A DNA stretch of 5,099 bases from Burkholderiales bacterium. GTDB lineage: Bacteria > Pseudomonadota > Gammaproteobacteria > Burkholderiales > UBA11063. Both the position numbers and the translations under genes were made by a program. This document shows positions 1 to 4,917 of this stretch, piece by piece. The notes below the pieces were generated by a model. It saw only the letters and a list, made by a program, of their open reading frames with translations, was not told the origin of the DNA and made no database searches. Numbering within the stretch: position 1 is the stretch's first letter; each line of letters begins with the position of its first letter. The stretch spans positions 1 to 5,099 of the forward strand of contig JAJFBO010000103.1 in NCBI GenBank assembly GCA_020697025.1. The letters run 5' to 3'.

Positions 1-18
1 TTTTTATTAATGCTTAAT

Positions 19-930
19 TTAATCTGCCAAATTTATATTTAGGTCATTTTGTCTAATTCCCAATTCGGTATATATCGCTTTACAATTATCATATGGTAAG
101 GGATGGTTTATACCTACTCTGATTGTCCTAAACGTCTCCAAGGTATGAAAATCGCTGCCTATACTGCATAATAAGTCATGGTTATTGGCAATGGTTGCAA
201 TATTACATGAATCTTCTTTAGAATGTGACGAGCTGATTACTTCAATACCGCGGCCGCCGCATTGTTTAAAATCATCAATTAAACGTAACAGTTTAGTCCT
301 GGTAAACTTATATCGGCTGGGATGGGCAATTACTGCAATACCACCGCTTCCAGTAATCCAGTTTACTGCATCATTAAGATTTGCCCAAACTTGTGGTACA
401 TAGCCTATTTTTCCTGGAGCTAAGTACTTTTCAAATGCCTTACCTGGTTTTGCATAGCCGCCTTCAACTAAAAAATGTAGAAAATGTGTACGACTTAAGG
501 CCTCAACATTAGTGCAATATTTCATTGCTCCTTCTAAAGCGTTTGGAATACCAGCTTTTGCCAGATTTTCGGCAATTTTTTGTCCGCGGCTATAGCGGTT
601 GCTGCGTAATTTGTTTAAATTATCAATAAGTATTTGATTATTTTCATCAATATTAAGCCCAAGAATATGGACCAGATTATTTTTTTCCCAGGTTACTGAT
701 ATTTCAACACCTGCAAAAAAAATTAGTCCAATCTTTTGACAGTACTCTCTGGCTTTTTTAACTCCAATAACAGTATCATGATCAGTCAGGGCAATATATT
801 TCCCACCATTGGCTTTAGCCATGTCCATTACTTTTTCTACATTATATGATCCATCAGAAAAAGTAGAATGACAGTGAAAATCAATGGGCAGCATATTTGC
901 GGGAATAAAATTCTCTACTTTAGAATGCAA
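19..930 (-). CDS. PHP-domain phosphoesterase, RNase AM (YciV/TrpH) family
   Basis: This is a metal-dependent PHP-superfamily phosphoesterase. Characterised relatives are 5'-3' exoribonucleases that trim rRNA 5' ends and hydrolyse 3',5'-nucleoside bisphosphates in the cytoplasm. All expected metal-site motifs are visible: DFHCHSTFSDG (H19, H21, D26), ALTDHDT (D50, H51), GVEIS (E76), VHILGL (H88), SRTHF (H149), VIAHPSRY (H203), IEVISSSHS (E230, H236) and GSDFH (D260, H262). At 303 residues it is close to the usual family length. The start is TTG, chosen because AGGAG lies 8 nt upstream. The internal ATG at residue 13, where many homologues begin, has no Shine-Dalgarno. The gene lies 124 bp downstream of proC on the same strand, and a TATAAT in that gap suggests its own promoter. 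The HSKED-type motif differs from the CQQSPNE stretch I recall in E. coli YciV. Family assignment is firm; whether RNA or small nucleotides are the main substrate is inferred from relatives. Confidence 0.93.
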   Translation of the reverse strand: MHSKVENFIPANMLPIDFHCHSTFSDGSYNVEKVMDMAKANGGKYIALTDHDTVIGVKKAREYCQKIGLIFFAGVEISVTWEKNNLVHILGLNIDENNQILIDNLNKLRSNRYSRGQKIAENLAKAGIPNALEGAMKYCTNVEALSRTHFLHFLVEGGYAKPGKAFEKYLAPGKIGYVPQVWANLNDAVNWITGSGGIAVIAHPSRYKFTRTKLLRLIDDFKQCGGRGIEVISSSHSKEDSCNIATIANNHDLLCSIGSDFHTLETFRTIRVGINHPLPYDNCKAIYTELGIRQNDLNINLAD

Positions 931-938
931 AATTTTTA

Positions 939-943
939 CTCCT
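939..943 (-). promoter_or_regulatory. Shine-Dalgarno AGGAG deciding the TTG start of the PHP gene
   Basis: The minus strand reads AGGAG followed by 8 nt and then TTG. It is the only good ribosome-binding site near the start of this reading frame and supports TTG at 928-930 over the ATG twelve codons later. Confidence 0.7.
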
Positions 944-992
944 GATTTTATATTTGTTATTTGTGGCTATGCGTATTGATGATTTGCATATT

Positions 993-998
993 ATTATA
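993..998 (-). promoter_or_regulatory. Candidate -10 box (TATAAT) for the PHP gene
   Basis: A perfect TATAAT lies on the minus strand in the gap between proC and the PHP gene, giving a predicted leader of roughly 55 nt. No convincing -35 hexamer sits at 16-18 bp, so this is weak evidence in AT-rich DNA. Confidence 0.3.
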
Positions 999-1054
999 GT
1001 GTTATTAATGGATTTTAGTACTATCCCTATCATAAGTATTTCTTATTAGCAATT

Positions 1055-1870
1055 CTATTCGTTGTCGATAACAGCAGGAAGGGCAAATAACCGGGCTAAT
1101 TCTTTTGCTCTATTATAACAGGCTGTTTGGGCATCATAAATAATTTTGTTTAAATTATAGTTTTCAAAAACTTTAATTGCCTGCTCAGTAGTGCCTTTTT
1201 TTGAAGTAACATTACTACGTAATTGTTCTATAGATATTGATGGATTAGCTTCTATCATACCTAAACTGCCCTTAACAACTTGTAAGGTAATATCCTTGGC
1301 AAGTTCTGGACTCAGGCCAAATTGTTCTATTGCCGATTGAATTAAAGATTCTATAAAGTAGAAAATATATGCTGGGCTTGAGCCGGATATTGCTGTCATC
1401 TGATCAATTTTATCTTCACTTTCAAATTGGTAAATTTTACCAAGTTTGAGAAAAATATCCAAAATATTTTGCTTGTTGTTAATTGTTGGAGTAAAATAAA
1501 TGGCTGTTGCACCAAGTCCAATAGTGGAGGTGGTATTTGGCATCGCCCGGCAAATTTTAGCATTATTAAGCCAGGTACCAAGACTCTGGCAGTTAATGCC
1601 AGATACAATAGATATTATACTGCTGCTTTGCGTATATTGTTGTATATTTTTACAGGCTTCTTCAGCATCATATGGTTTTATTGCCAGAAGTATAAGATCA
1701 TCAGATTTGGTATTAAAATCTAATTTAGGCAGAAAATTAATTTGAGGATATTGTAATTTTAGTTTTTCTAGCTTTGATAAATTACGCTGGATAACAATAA
1801 TATTGCTGTCATTTAGTTTTGAAAATATAGCTTCTGCCATATTTCCGCCACCAATAAAAATAATCTTCAT
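1055..1870 (-). CDS. proC: Pyrroline-5-carboxylate reductase
   Basis: This cytoplasmic enzyme reduces 1-pyrroline-5-carboxylate to L-proline with NAD(P)H, the last step of proline synthesis. The N-terminal Rossmann fold starts at once with IIFIGGGNMAEAI (residues 3-15), followed by LLAIKP (61-66) and the RAMPNT motif (108-113). The C-terminal dimerisation and active-site domain shows IDQMTAISGSSPAY (155-168) and LRSNVTSKKGTTEQAI (217-232). The length of 271 residues is typical of the family. The VTSKKGTT stretch is slightly unusual: homologues commonly have SPGGTT or SKGGTT there. The ATG start is fixed by the Rossmann motif, although the ribosome-binding site is poor (GGGA about 10 nt upstream). 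It is transcribed away from the exported-protein gene and towards the PHP gene. No yggS-like partner, which often neighbours proC, lies upstream here. The assignment is secure. Confidence 0.97.
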   Translation of the reverse strand: MKIIFIGGGNMAEAIFSKLNDSNIIVIQRNLSKLEKLKLQYPQINFLPKLDFNTKSDDLILLAIKPYDAEEACKNIQQYTQSSSIISIVSGINCQSLGTWLNNAKICRAMPNTTSTIGLGATAIYFTPTINNKQNILDIFLKLGKIYQFESEDKIDQMTAISGSSPAYIFYFIESLIQSAIEQFGLSPELAKDITLQVVKGSLGMIEANPSISIEQLRSNVTSKKGTTEQAIKVFENYNLNKIIYDAQTACYNRAKELARLFALPAVIDNE

Positions 1871-1944
1871 AGTCTGGAATCCCGGTTAATATTCAGAAAA
1901 TAATTATCAAGATATACATAATTCGTTTTTAATAAGCTGCCAAT

Positions 1945-1953
1945 ATTATAACA
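1945..1953 (-). promoter_or_regulatory. Candidate extended -10 promoter for proC
   Basis: The minus strand reads TGTTATAAT, a perfect TATAAT preceded by the TGn extension, about 75 bp upstream of the proC ATG. It predicts a leader near 65-70 nt. A -35 box is not recognisable, which is tolerated with an extended -10. AT-rich DNA makes chance matches likely. Confidence 0.45.
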
Positions 1954-2098
1954 TTTTGCTTAATTATACAATTTAATATTATATAAAAAATACCGCTTTA
2001 TTAAATTTACCCGCATATCCGGGCCTATTTGGAAATGGCTAAATAAATATATCTCTGTAATAAGATAAAAAACTATTATCTATATAGCAAATATTAAT

Positions 2099-2127
2099 TA
2101 GACTTATCTAACAATACTTGATATAAT
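2099..2127 (+). promoter_or_regulatory. Candidate sigma70-type promoter P1 (extended -10) for the exported protein
   Basis: TAGACT (4/6 match to TTGACA) is followed by a 17-bp spacer and a perfect TATAAT at 2122-2127. TGA directly before it forms a TGn extended -10. Initiation is predicted near 2134, which would give a leader of about 130 nt before the ATT start codon. This is the best-looking promoter in the window. Its -35 overlaps one copy of a TTATCTA motif. Confidence 0.5.
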
Positions 2128-2185
2128 GCTGTCTCTAAACATAAGATTAACCCATCCGGTGTTGCATAAAGTAATATGGATTTAA

Positions 2186-2213
2186 TTTAGAATTATCCTA
2201 TTACGATTACAAT
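2186..2213 (+). promoter_or_regulatory. Candidate second promoter P2 for the exported protein
   Basis: TTTAGA (4/6) at 2186-2191, a 16-bp spacer and TACAAT (5/6) at 2208-2213 would start transcription near 2220, with a leader of about 45 nt. The -35 lies inside an imperfect inverted repeat (GGAT..AATT-TAG-AATTATCC, 2178-2198). It is an alternative to P1, or an additional promoter. Confidence 0.25.
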
Positions 2214-2254
2214 AGATTTAAATAATTAATCAACTGATAAAAACTTGTTGAAAG

Positions 2255-2259
2255 AAGGA
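2255..2259 (+). promoter_or_regulatory. Shine-Dalgarno AAGGA deciding an ATT start
   Basis: AAGGA lies exactly 6 nt before the ATT codon at 2266 and inside any reading frame begun at the upstream TTG codons (2245, 2248). Those TTGs have no purine-rich site before them. The site is the main argument for ATT initiation. Confidence 0.55.
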
Positions 2260-2265
2260 ATATCC

Positions 2266-2913
2266 ATTAAAACACATAAATTTAGCTATCTTTTGTGTTC
2301 GTTTGCTTCTCTAAGTCTTTACATTAATACGGCTAATGCTTCATATGCAGTCAATATTGTATGTGCTCAAAAAAGTATACCTGATATCCAGAAAGCGCAG
2401 TTAAAAAAAATATTCAAGTGGCATAATTTAGATTTACCAGATCCACTTGCTTTTTTAATAAGTTATATAAAAGATGGGCCTCATACATACACAAGTCCTT
2501 CCCTCAGTGCTCTATATAATGATTCACAACATGTGGATGTATCAGTTAAGAAACGGGCGTTAAATACATGGAAGCCTGCTTTTAAAATGACCCCCAATTT
2601 TATGACAGCTACCGCAATTGGCAGAGACTTAAAAATCCGCTTTAACTCACGACACGAAACCGTATACTTTGGGAAACAACCTGAAGGTTCATGGAAATGG
2701 AATTTTCTTATTCGTAATCTAGATGAGCCTGCTTACGAAAAAGAAGATACTACAGCCCAACTTGAAATAAAGAAATCTTCTAACCTAGAAGTTCCCAGCA
2801 GCTACCATTTCTCTGCCAATGATATTGATAGTAATATTAGTATAAATATGGAGTGCAAGACAATATCTACAGTACAGATTTCACCTCCAGAACCACCCGA
2901 TACAGGTGGATAA
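2266..2913 (+). CDS. Exported protein of unknown function with signal peptide; probable ATT start
   Basis: I do not recognise this family. From the ATT codon the protein has 215 residues and begins M(ATT)-KTHK, then a hydrophobic stretch (FSYLLCSFASLSLYI, 6-20) and NTANA|SYA. This is a textbook Sec signal peptide with signal peptidase I cleavage after residue 25. The mature part has exactly two cysteines, C33 (IVCAQK) and C197 (MECKT), near its two ends, so a disulfide closing the domain in the periplasm is plausible. It is rich in aromatic and polar residues with no membrane segment, and ends in a proline-rich tail PPEPPDTGG. Starting at TTG 2245 or 2248 instead would add seven or six residues (LKEGIS-type), bury the AAGGA site in the coding region, and lengthen the signal-peptide n-region. 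ATT is a rare but documented initiator (E. coli infC uses AUU, pcnB too), often linked to low or controlled expression. An ATG lost by mutation is the alternative. The gene is monocistronic, divergent from proC and convergent with the exonuclease. Confidence 0.8.
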   Translation: MKTHKFSYLLCSFASLSLYINTANASYAVNIVCAQKSIPDIQKAQLKKIFKWHNLDLPDPLAFLISYIKDGPHTYTSPSLSALYNDSQHVDVSVKKRALNTWKPAFKMTPNFMTATAIGRDLKIRFNSRHETVYFGKQPEGSWKWNFLIRNLDEPAYEKEDTTAQLEIKKSSNLEVPSSYHFSANDIDSNISINMECKTISTVQISPPEPPDTGG

Positions 2914-2921
2914 ATTCATGC

Positions 2922-2945
2922 AATGCCATTGAAAATGCCATTGAA
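2922..2945. repeat. Exact tandem duplication of a 12-bp unit
   Basis: AATGCCATTGAA occurs twice head to tail (2922-2933 and 2934-2945), just after the stop codon of the exported-protein gene. Two copies look like a simple slippage duplication and do not define a minisatellite. Confidence 0.85.
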
Positions 2946-2948
2946 ACC

Positions 2949-2977
2949 AAAAATATGTAAAAGTGATTCATTTTACA
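2949..2977 (-). terminator. Probable intrinsic terminator downstream of the exonuclease gene
   Basis: On the minus strand TGTAAAA, an 8-nt loop and TTTTACA form a perfect 7-bp stem, followed after TA by five T residues. It lies about 100 nt past the exonuclease stop codon. The stem is AT-rich and weak. The facing plus-strand gene could use the same hairpin but would lack a T-run. Confidence 0.4.
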
Positions 2978-3074
2978 ATAGGGTACCAAGTAAACTAGTA
3001 TTAATATATTAAATAGTAAATAATATAAATTTGAATATTGGTTTAAAATTATATTAACTGCATTTTTATTTATT

Positions 3075-3716
3075 TTACTCTGGAGAATCTTTAGCATTGG
3101 CAACAAACTTATTTTGCAAAAATCTTGTTACTTTTGCAGCACTTATTTTATTTATTTCATTAAAAATATGAGGATCAAAAGACATAAGATTATAGCTTGT
3201 ACGTACATGTTGTCCAATATGGATTAAAAGATTTGCCGCCACCTCAGCATCAGCTTCTGCTCTATGTGCTCTACTTTTAAAATTTATACCAAAAGACCTT
3301 GATAAATTAGTAAGTTTGTAACTTGATAATCCAGGAAAAATTCTTCTTGACAACATTAACGAGCATAGTAAATCTTTAGAGTGCGGCTTTAAACCTAATC
3401 TTCTATTTTCAGAGAGAAGGAACTTGGCATCAAAGCATGCATTGTGCGCAGCTAAAATATCAGTTCCGATGAACTGCATTAATCTTGGCATTACTATTGA
3501 CGGGCATGGAGCCGCATCTACCATTTGCTGCGTGATACCAGTTATCTCAGTAATAAAGCCAGGTATTCGTACATTACAATTAATTAAAGAAACAAATCTA
3601 TCAACAATTTTGTTTCCGTTAATACGCACAGCAGCAACTTCAGTAACCCTAGCGCCAAAATCAGGGCTTAAACCTGTAGTTTCAAAGTCTAGCATTACTA
3701 TAGGTTTATTAAACAT
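3075..3716 (-). CDS. DnaQ-like DEDDh 3'-5' exonuclease
   Basis: This is a stand-alone exonuclease of the DnaQ/RNase T superfamily, which removes nucleotides from 3' ends using two metal ions. All five catalytic residues are visible: Exo I LDFETTG (D10, E12), Exo II AAHNACFD (D96) and Exo III HRAEADAE (H151, D156), the DEDDh pattern. EITGIT (57-62), typical of PolC/epsilon-type domains, is also present. The fold should end near residue 170. About 40 further residues (VRTSYN onwards) form a tail with a basic C-terminus that I cannot assign. It has no polymerase, GIY-YIG or BRCT part within 213 residues. The DFETTG form and unknown tail leave open whether it is the replicative proofreading subunit (DnaQ) or a separate repair or RNA exonuclease, so I give no symbol. 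The ATG start is set by the Exo I motif; the ribosome-binding site is weak (GAAAG). It lies 70 bp downstream of the lipoprotein gene on the same strand. Confidence 0.93.
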   Translation of the reverse strand: MFNKPIVMLDFETTGLSPDFGARVTEVAAVRINGNKIVDRFVSLINCNVRIPGFITEITGITQQMVDAAPCPSIVMPRLMQFIGTDILAAHNACFDAKFLLSENRRLGLKPHSKDLLCSLMLSRRIFPGLSSYKLTNLSRSFGINFKSRAHRAEADAEVAANLLIHIGQHVRTSYNLMSFDPHIFNEINKISAAKVTRFLQNKFVANAKDSPE

Positions 3717-3733
3717 TTATAACTTTCGCTTTT

Positions 3734-3739
3734 ATTATA
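3734..3739 (-). promoter_or_regulatory. Candidate -10 box for the exonuclease gene
   Basis: A perfect TATAAT on the minus strand lies 17 bp before the ATG, which would give a leader of only about 10 nt, in keeping with the weak ribosome-binding site. No good -35 is seen, so read-through from the lipoprotein gene is the alternative. Confidence 0.3.
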
Positions 3740-3786
3740 TAGGTAATAAGCGTATTCTACTTTTATAACTAATATTAATGTAGAAA

Positions 3787-4113
3787 TTACTGTTTTGTAT
3801 TTAATGCACAATTATAAACGCTATATTTTCTTTGTCCTTTAATAGTTTGAGAATGTGGAACTACAGTATTACCGCCCATAGTTGCAGCCTGATTTCGTGC
3901 CAAAGTATCAAATTGGCTTTCAACTTTTGTACGGCTTTGAAAAGTCTCGGCCTTTGACCATAGAGATACATTTGTATCACCAAGTGATTTACAATCTTTC
4001 ACTAAATTTGCATCTTCTAATACAGTAATATCTCTGGCTTGTGAGTCAAGGCTCACGAAAGAACATCCTGTTGCCAGCAAAACAATACATAATGATATCA
4101 TATATTTTTTCAT
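3787..4113 (-). CDS. DUF4156 family lipoprotein (YjeI-like)
   Basis: This is a small envelope lipoprotein. The N-terminus MKKYMISLCIVLLATGC is a signal peptide II with lipobox ATGC; C17 would be lipidated. Serine at +2, not aspartate, suggests sorting to the outer membrane by the Lol system. The rest of the 108 residues fit DUF4156: ITVLEDANLVKDCKSLG (29-45) and ARNQAATMGGNTVV (72-85) align well with E. coli YjeI as I recall it (VRIVDE...C..IG and LRNQAAAMGGN). C41 and C102 (VYNC) are the only other cysteines of the mature form and probably pair, as in related small lipoproteins. The function of the family is unknown; no enzyme motif is visible. The start is supported by AGGAA 7 nt upstream. 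The gene follows the coiled-coil gene after 54 bp, probably on one transcript, and precedes the exonuclease. Confidence 0.88.
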   Translation of the reverse strand: MKKYMISLCIVLLATGCSFVSLDSQARDITVLEDANLVKDCKSLGDTNVSLWSKAETFQSRTKVESQFDTLARNQAATMGGNTVVPHSQTIKGQRKYSVYNCALNTKQ

Positions 4114-4167
4114 ATTTAAATTCCTATCCCAACAAATAGTTTCGAAAGAGTATTATCAAATAGTAAA

Positions 4168-4503
4168 CTAATTAGCTAAAAGCTTACCAATTTTTTCCAA
4201 TTTAGATTTTAGTGCTTTATTTTCTAGTTCTAAAGACTTTATTTTATCCAATAAAATAGCGTTATTTTCGGCAGATTTACCTTCTGGTAAACAATCTAGT
4301 TGCAAATCACCAATCTCAGCTTCAATATCATCATTATCCCGAATAATATATATATTATTCTTGCCTTCAACCATATTATTTAAAGTAATAATTCTCAAGA
4401 ATTTTTTTTCACTAAAAACTTTTTTCAAATTTTTAGATAAAGTAAAATGTATACTGCATTGATACCTTGTCTTGGGTTGTTGTAGAGGTTTATTATTTTT
4501 CAT
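4168..4503 (-). CDS. Unknown protein with C-terminal leucine-zipper coiled coil
   Basis: I do not recognise a family for this 111-residue soluble protein. The first 40 residues are rich in lysine and arginine (KNNKPLQQPKTR, KNLKK, EKKFLR). The middle is acidic (RDNDDIEAEIGD, 55-66). Residues 81-109 form a clear coiled coil with L84, L91, L98 and I105 at d positions and I88, N95, L102 and L109 at a positions. The buried asparagine at one a position is the arrangement seen in parallel two-stranded zippers such as GCN4. A homodimer is a reasonable inference; DNA binding by the basic N-terminus is speculation. There is no signal peptide or membrane segment. The start ATG has AAGGA 10 nt upstream, a rather long spacing. 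A perfect 12-bp palindrome lies 45-56 nt before the start. The lipoprotein gene follows after 54 bp. Consistent codon use, coiled-coil periodicity and the ribosome-binding site argue that the gene is real. Confidence 0.8.
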   Translation of the reverse strand: MKNNKPLQQPKTRYQCSIHFTLSKNLKKVFSEKKFLRIITLNNMVEGKNNIYIIRDNDDIEAEIGDLQLDCLPEGKSAENNAILLDKIKSLELENKALKSKLEKIGKLLAN

Positions 4504-4547
4504 GTTAATAATATCCTTTTATAATTTGTTTTGTATATACCATATAT

Positions 4548-4559
4548 ATAACTAGTTAT
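4548..4559. promoter_or_regulatory. Perfect 12-bp palindrome upstream of the coiled-coil gene
   Basis: ATAACTAGTTAT is identical on both strands and sits in the presumed promoter zone, 45-56 bp before the start codon, next to an AT-alternating tract. Its size and symmetry suit an operator for a dimeric regulator. Binding is inferred from symmetry alone. Confidence 0.35.
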
Positions 4560-4590
4560 GTAAGTTGTTATACCTTTACTTTAAAATTAG

Positions 4591-4708
4591 CCAGTTAATT
4601 TATGGTAATTATCCCTAATGAATAACGAGGTATTTTACCATTTAAAGAGCATAAATTTGTATCATCATTAATTAAACTGGAGCAGGGATAGTTTAATAAT
4701 GTATTAAA
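4591..4708. repeat. Spacer rich in inverted repeats between two unknown small genes
   Basis: Four pairings are visible: CCAGTTAATT (4591-4600) with AATTAAACTGG (4670-4680, one-base bulge); ATGGTAA (4602-4608) with TTACCAT (4635-4641); AATTATCCCT (4607-4616) with AGGGATAGTT (4684-4693, one G-T wobble on the plus strand); and TTTAATA/TATTAAA (4692-4708, 3-nt loop) abutting the stop codon of the upstream gene. The second and third share bases 4607-4608, and the third crosses the first, so they cannot all form together. No clear T-run terminator follows. It could be a structured leader, a small RNA or a degenerate repeat element. Confidence 0.45.
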
Positions 4709-4888
4709 TTAGCTATTATCTGCCGTTTGATCATAATAAATATTCATATCTGGCTTCTTATCCCATTGATCATTATCTTTTTCTGGATCAGGTATTGGTA
4801 CTCCAGTTACAATTTGCTCCTCTTTTAAATCCTCGGCTTGTATTAGACTGTCATTTTCAATATCTAGTAGTTTTTCTTTATGTTTCAT
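4709..4888 (-). CDS. Small acidic protein of unknown function (59 aa)
   Basis: A 59-residue protein begins MKHKEKLLDIENDSLIQAED and ends YYDQTADNS. The start is strongly supported: ATG preceded by AGGAG at 6 nt, with a TATAAT -10 box about 24 bp before the start codon. It contains 16 Asp/Glu against 7 Lys and no Arg, and no cysteine, signal peptide or membrane segment. A short amphipathic helix near the N-terminus (EKLLDIENDSLIQ) is possible. The rest, with PIPDPEKDNDQWDKKPD, is probably disordered. I recognise no family. It is the first gene of the minus-strand run in the window; the coiled-coil gene follows after 205 bp of structured spacer. Such acidic peptides can be adaptors, inhibitors or nucleic-acid mimics, but nothing here chooses among these. 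The real-gene call rests on the ribosome-binding site, promoter and complete frame. Confidence 0.72.
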   Translation of the reverse strand: MKHKEKLLDIENDSLIQAEDLKEEQIVTGVPIPDPEKDNDQWDKKPDMNIYYDQTADNS

Positions 4889-4894
4889 CTTTAT

Positions 4895-4899
4895 CTCCT
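4895..4899 (-). promoter_or_regulatory. Strong Shine-Dalgarno AGGAG for the 59-aa gene
   Basis: AGGAG lies 6 nt before the ATG on the minus strand. It is the best-spaced ribosome-binding site in the window and the main support for this short gene. Confidence 0.75.
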
Positions 4900-4911
4900 A
4901 ATTGCTATATG

Positions 4912-4917
4912 ATTATA
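4912..4917 (-). promoter_or_regulatory. Candidate -10 box for the 59-aa gene
   Basis: A perfect TATAAT on the minus strand would start transcription about 17 nt before the ATG. The -35 region is only A/T runs with no good TTGACA match, so the call rests on the -10 and its position. Confidence 0.45.

Larger units (their letters stand above)
1871..2265. other. Divergent intergenic region between proC and the exported-protein gene
   Basis: About 395 bp hold no supportable gene on either strand; the longest open stretches are tiny and lack ribosome-binding sites. The region contains an outward promoter candidate for proC, two for the plus-strand gene, a 6-bp inverted repeat AGATAA/TTATCT (2063-2081), and a second TTATCTA at 2104-2110. 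A GC-rich patch at 2010-2025 contains CCCG and CGGG arms 6 nt apart, with no T-run, so it is not a convincing terminator. No tRNA or known riboswitch pattern was recognised. Confidence 0.6.

Noticed and set aside
185..403. Plus-strand frame antisense to the PHP gene
   Set aside because: It mirrors conserved PHP codons and has no independent support.
1020..1028. ACTATCCCT shared with the minus strand at 4684-4692
   Set aside because: Shared 9-mers are expected by chance at this window size, and the two copies have opposite orientation relative to their neighbouring genes.
1036..1050. ATAAG/CTTAT hairpin just after the proC stop as a terminator
   Set aside because: It is a 5-bp AT-rich stem with no T-run downstream on the minus strand.
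1427..1745. Plus-strand and alternative minus-strand frames within proC
   Set aside because: They lie wholly inside proC, whose motifs are complete, and have no recognisable protein features.
2010..2023. CCCG/CGGG hairpin as a terminator or element end
   Set aside because: The stem has only 4 bp, no T-run follows on either strand, and both flanking genes point away from it.
2867..3106. Minus-strand frame of 79 codons with hydrophobic stretches
   Set aside because: It starts at TTG inside the exonuclease gene with no ribosome-binding site, runs through AT-rich non-coding DNA and overlaps the end of the exported-protein gene. The hydrophobicity follows from AT-rich codons.
3424..3768. Plus-strand frame antisense to the exonuclease
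   Set aside because: It is antisense to an intact DEDDh gene, with no ribosome-binding site or domain.
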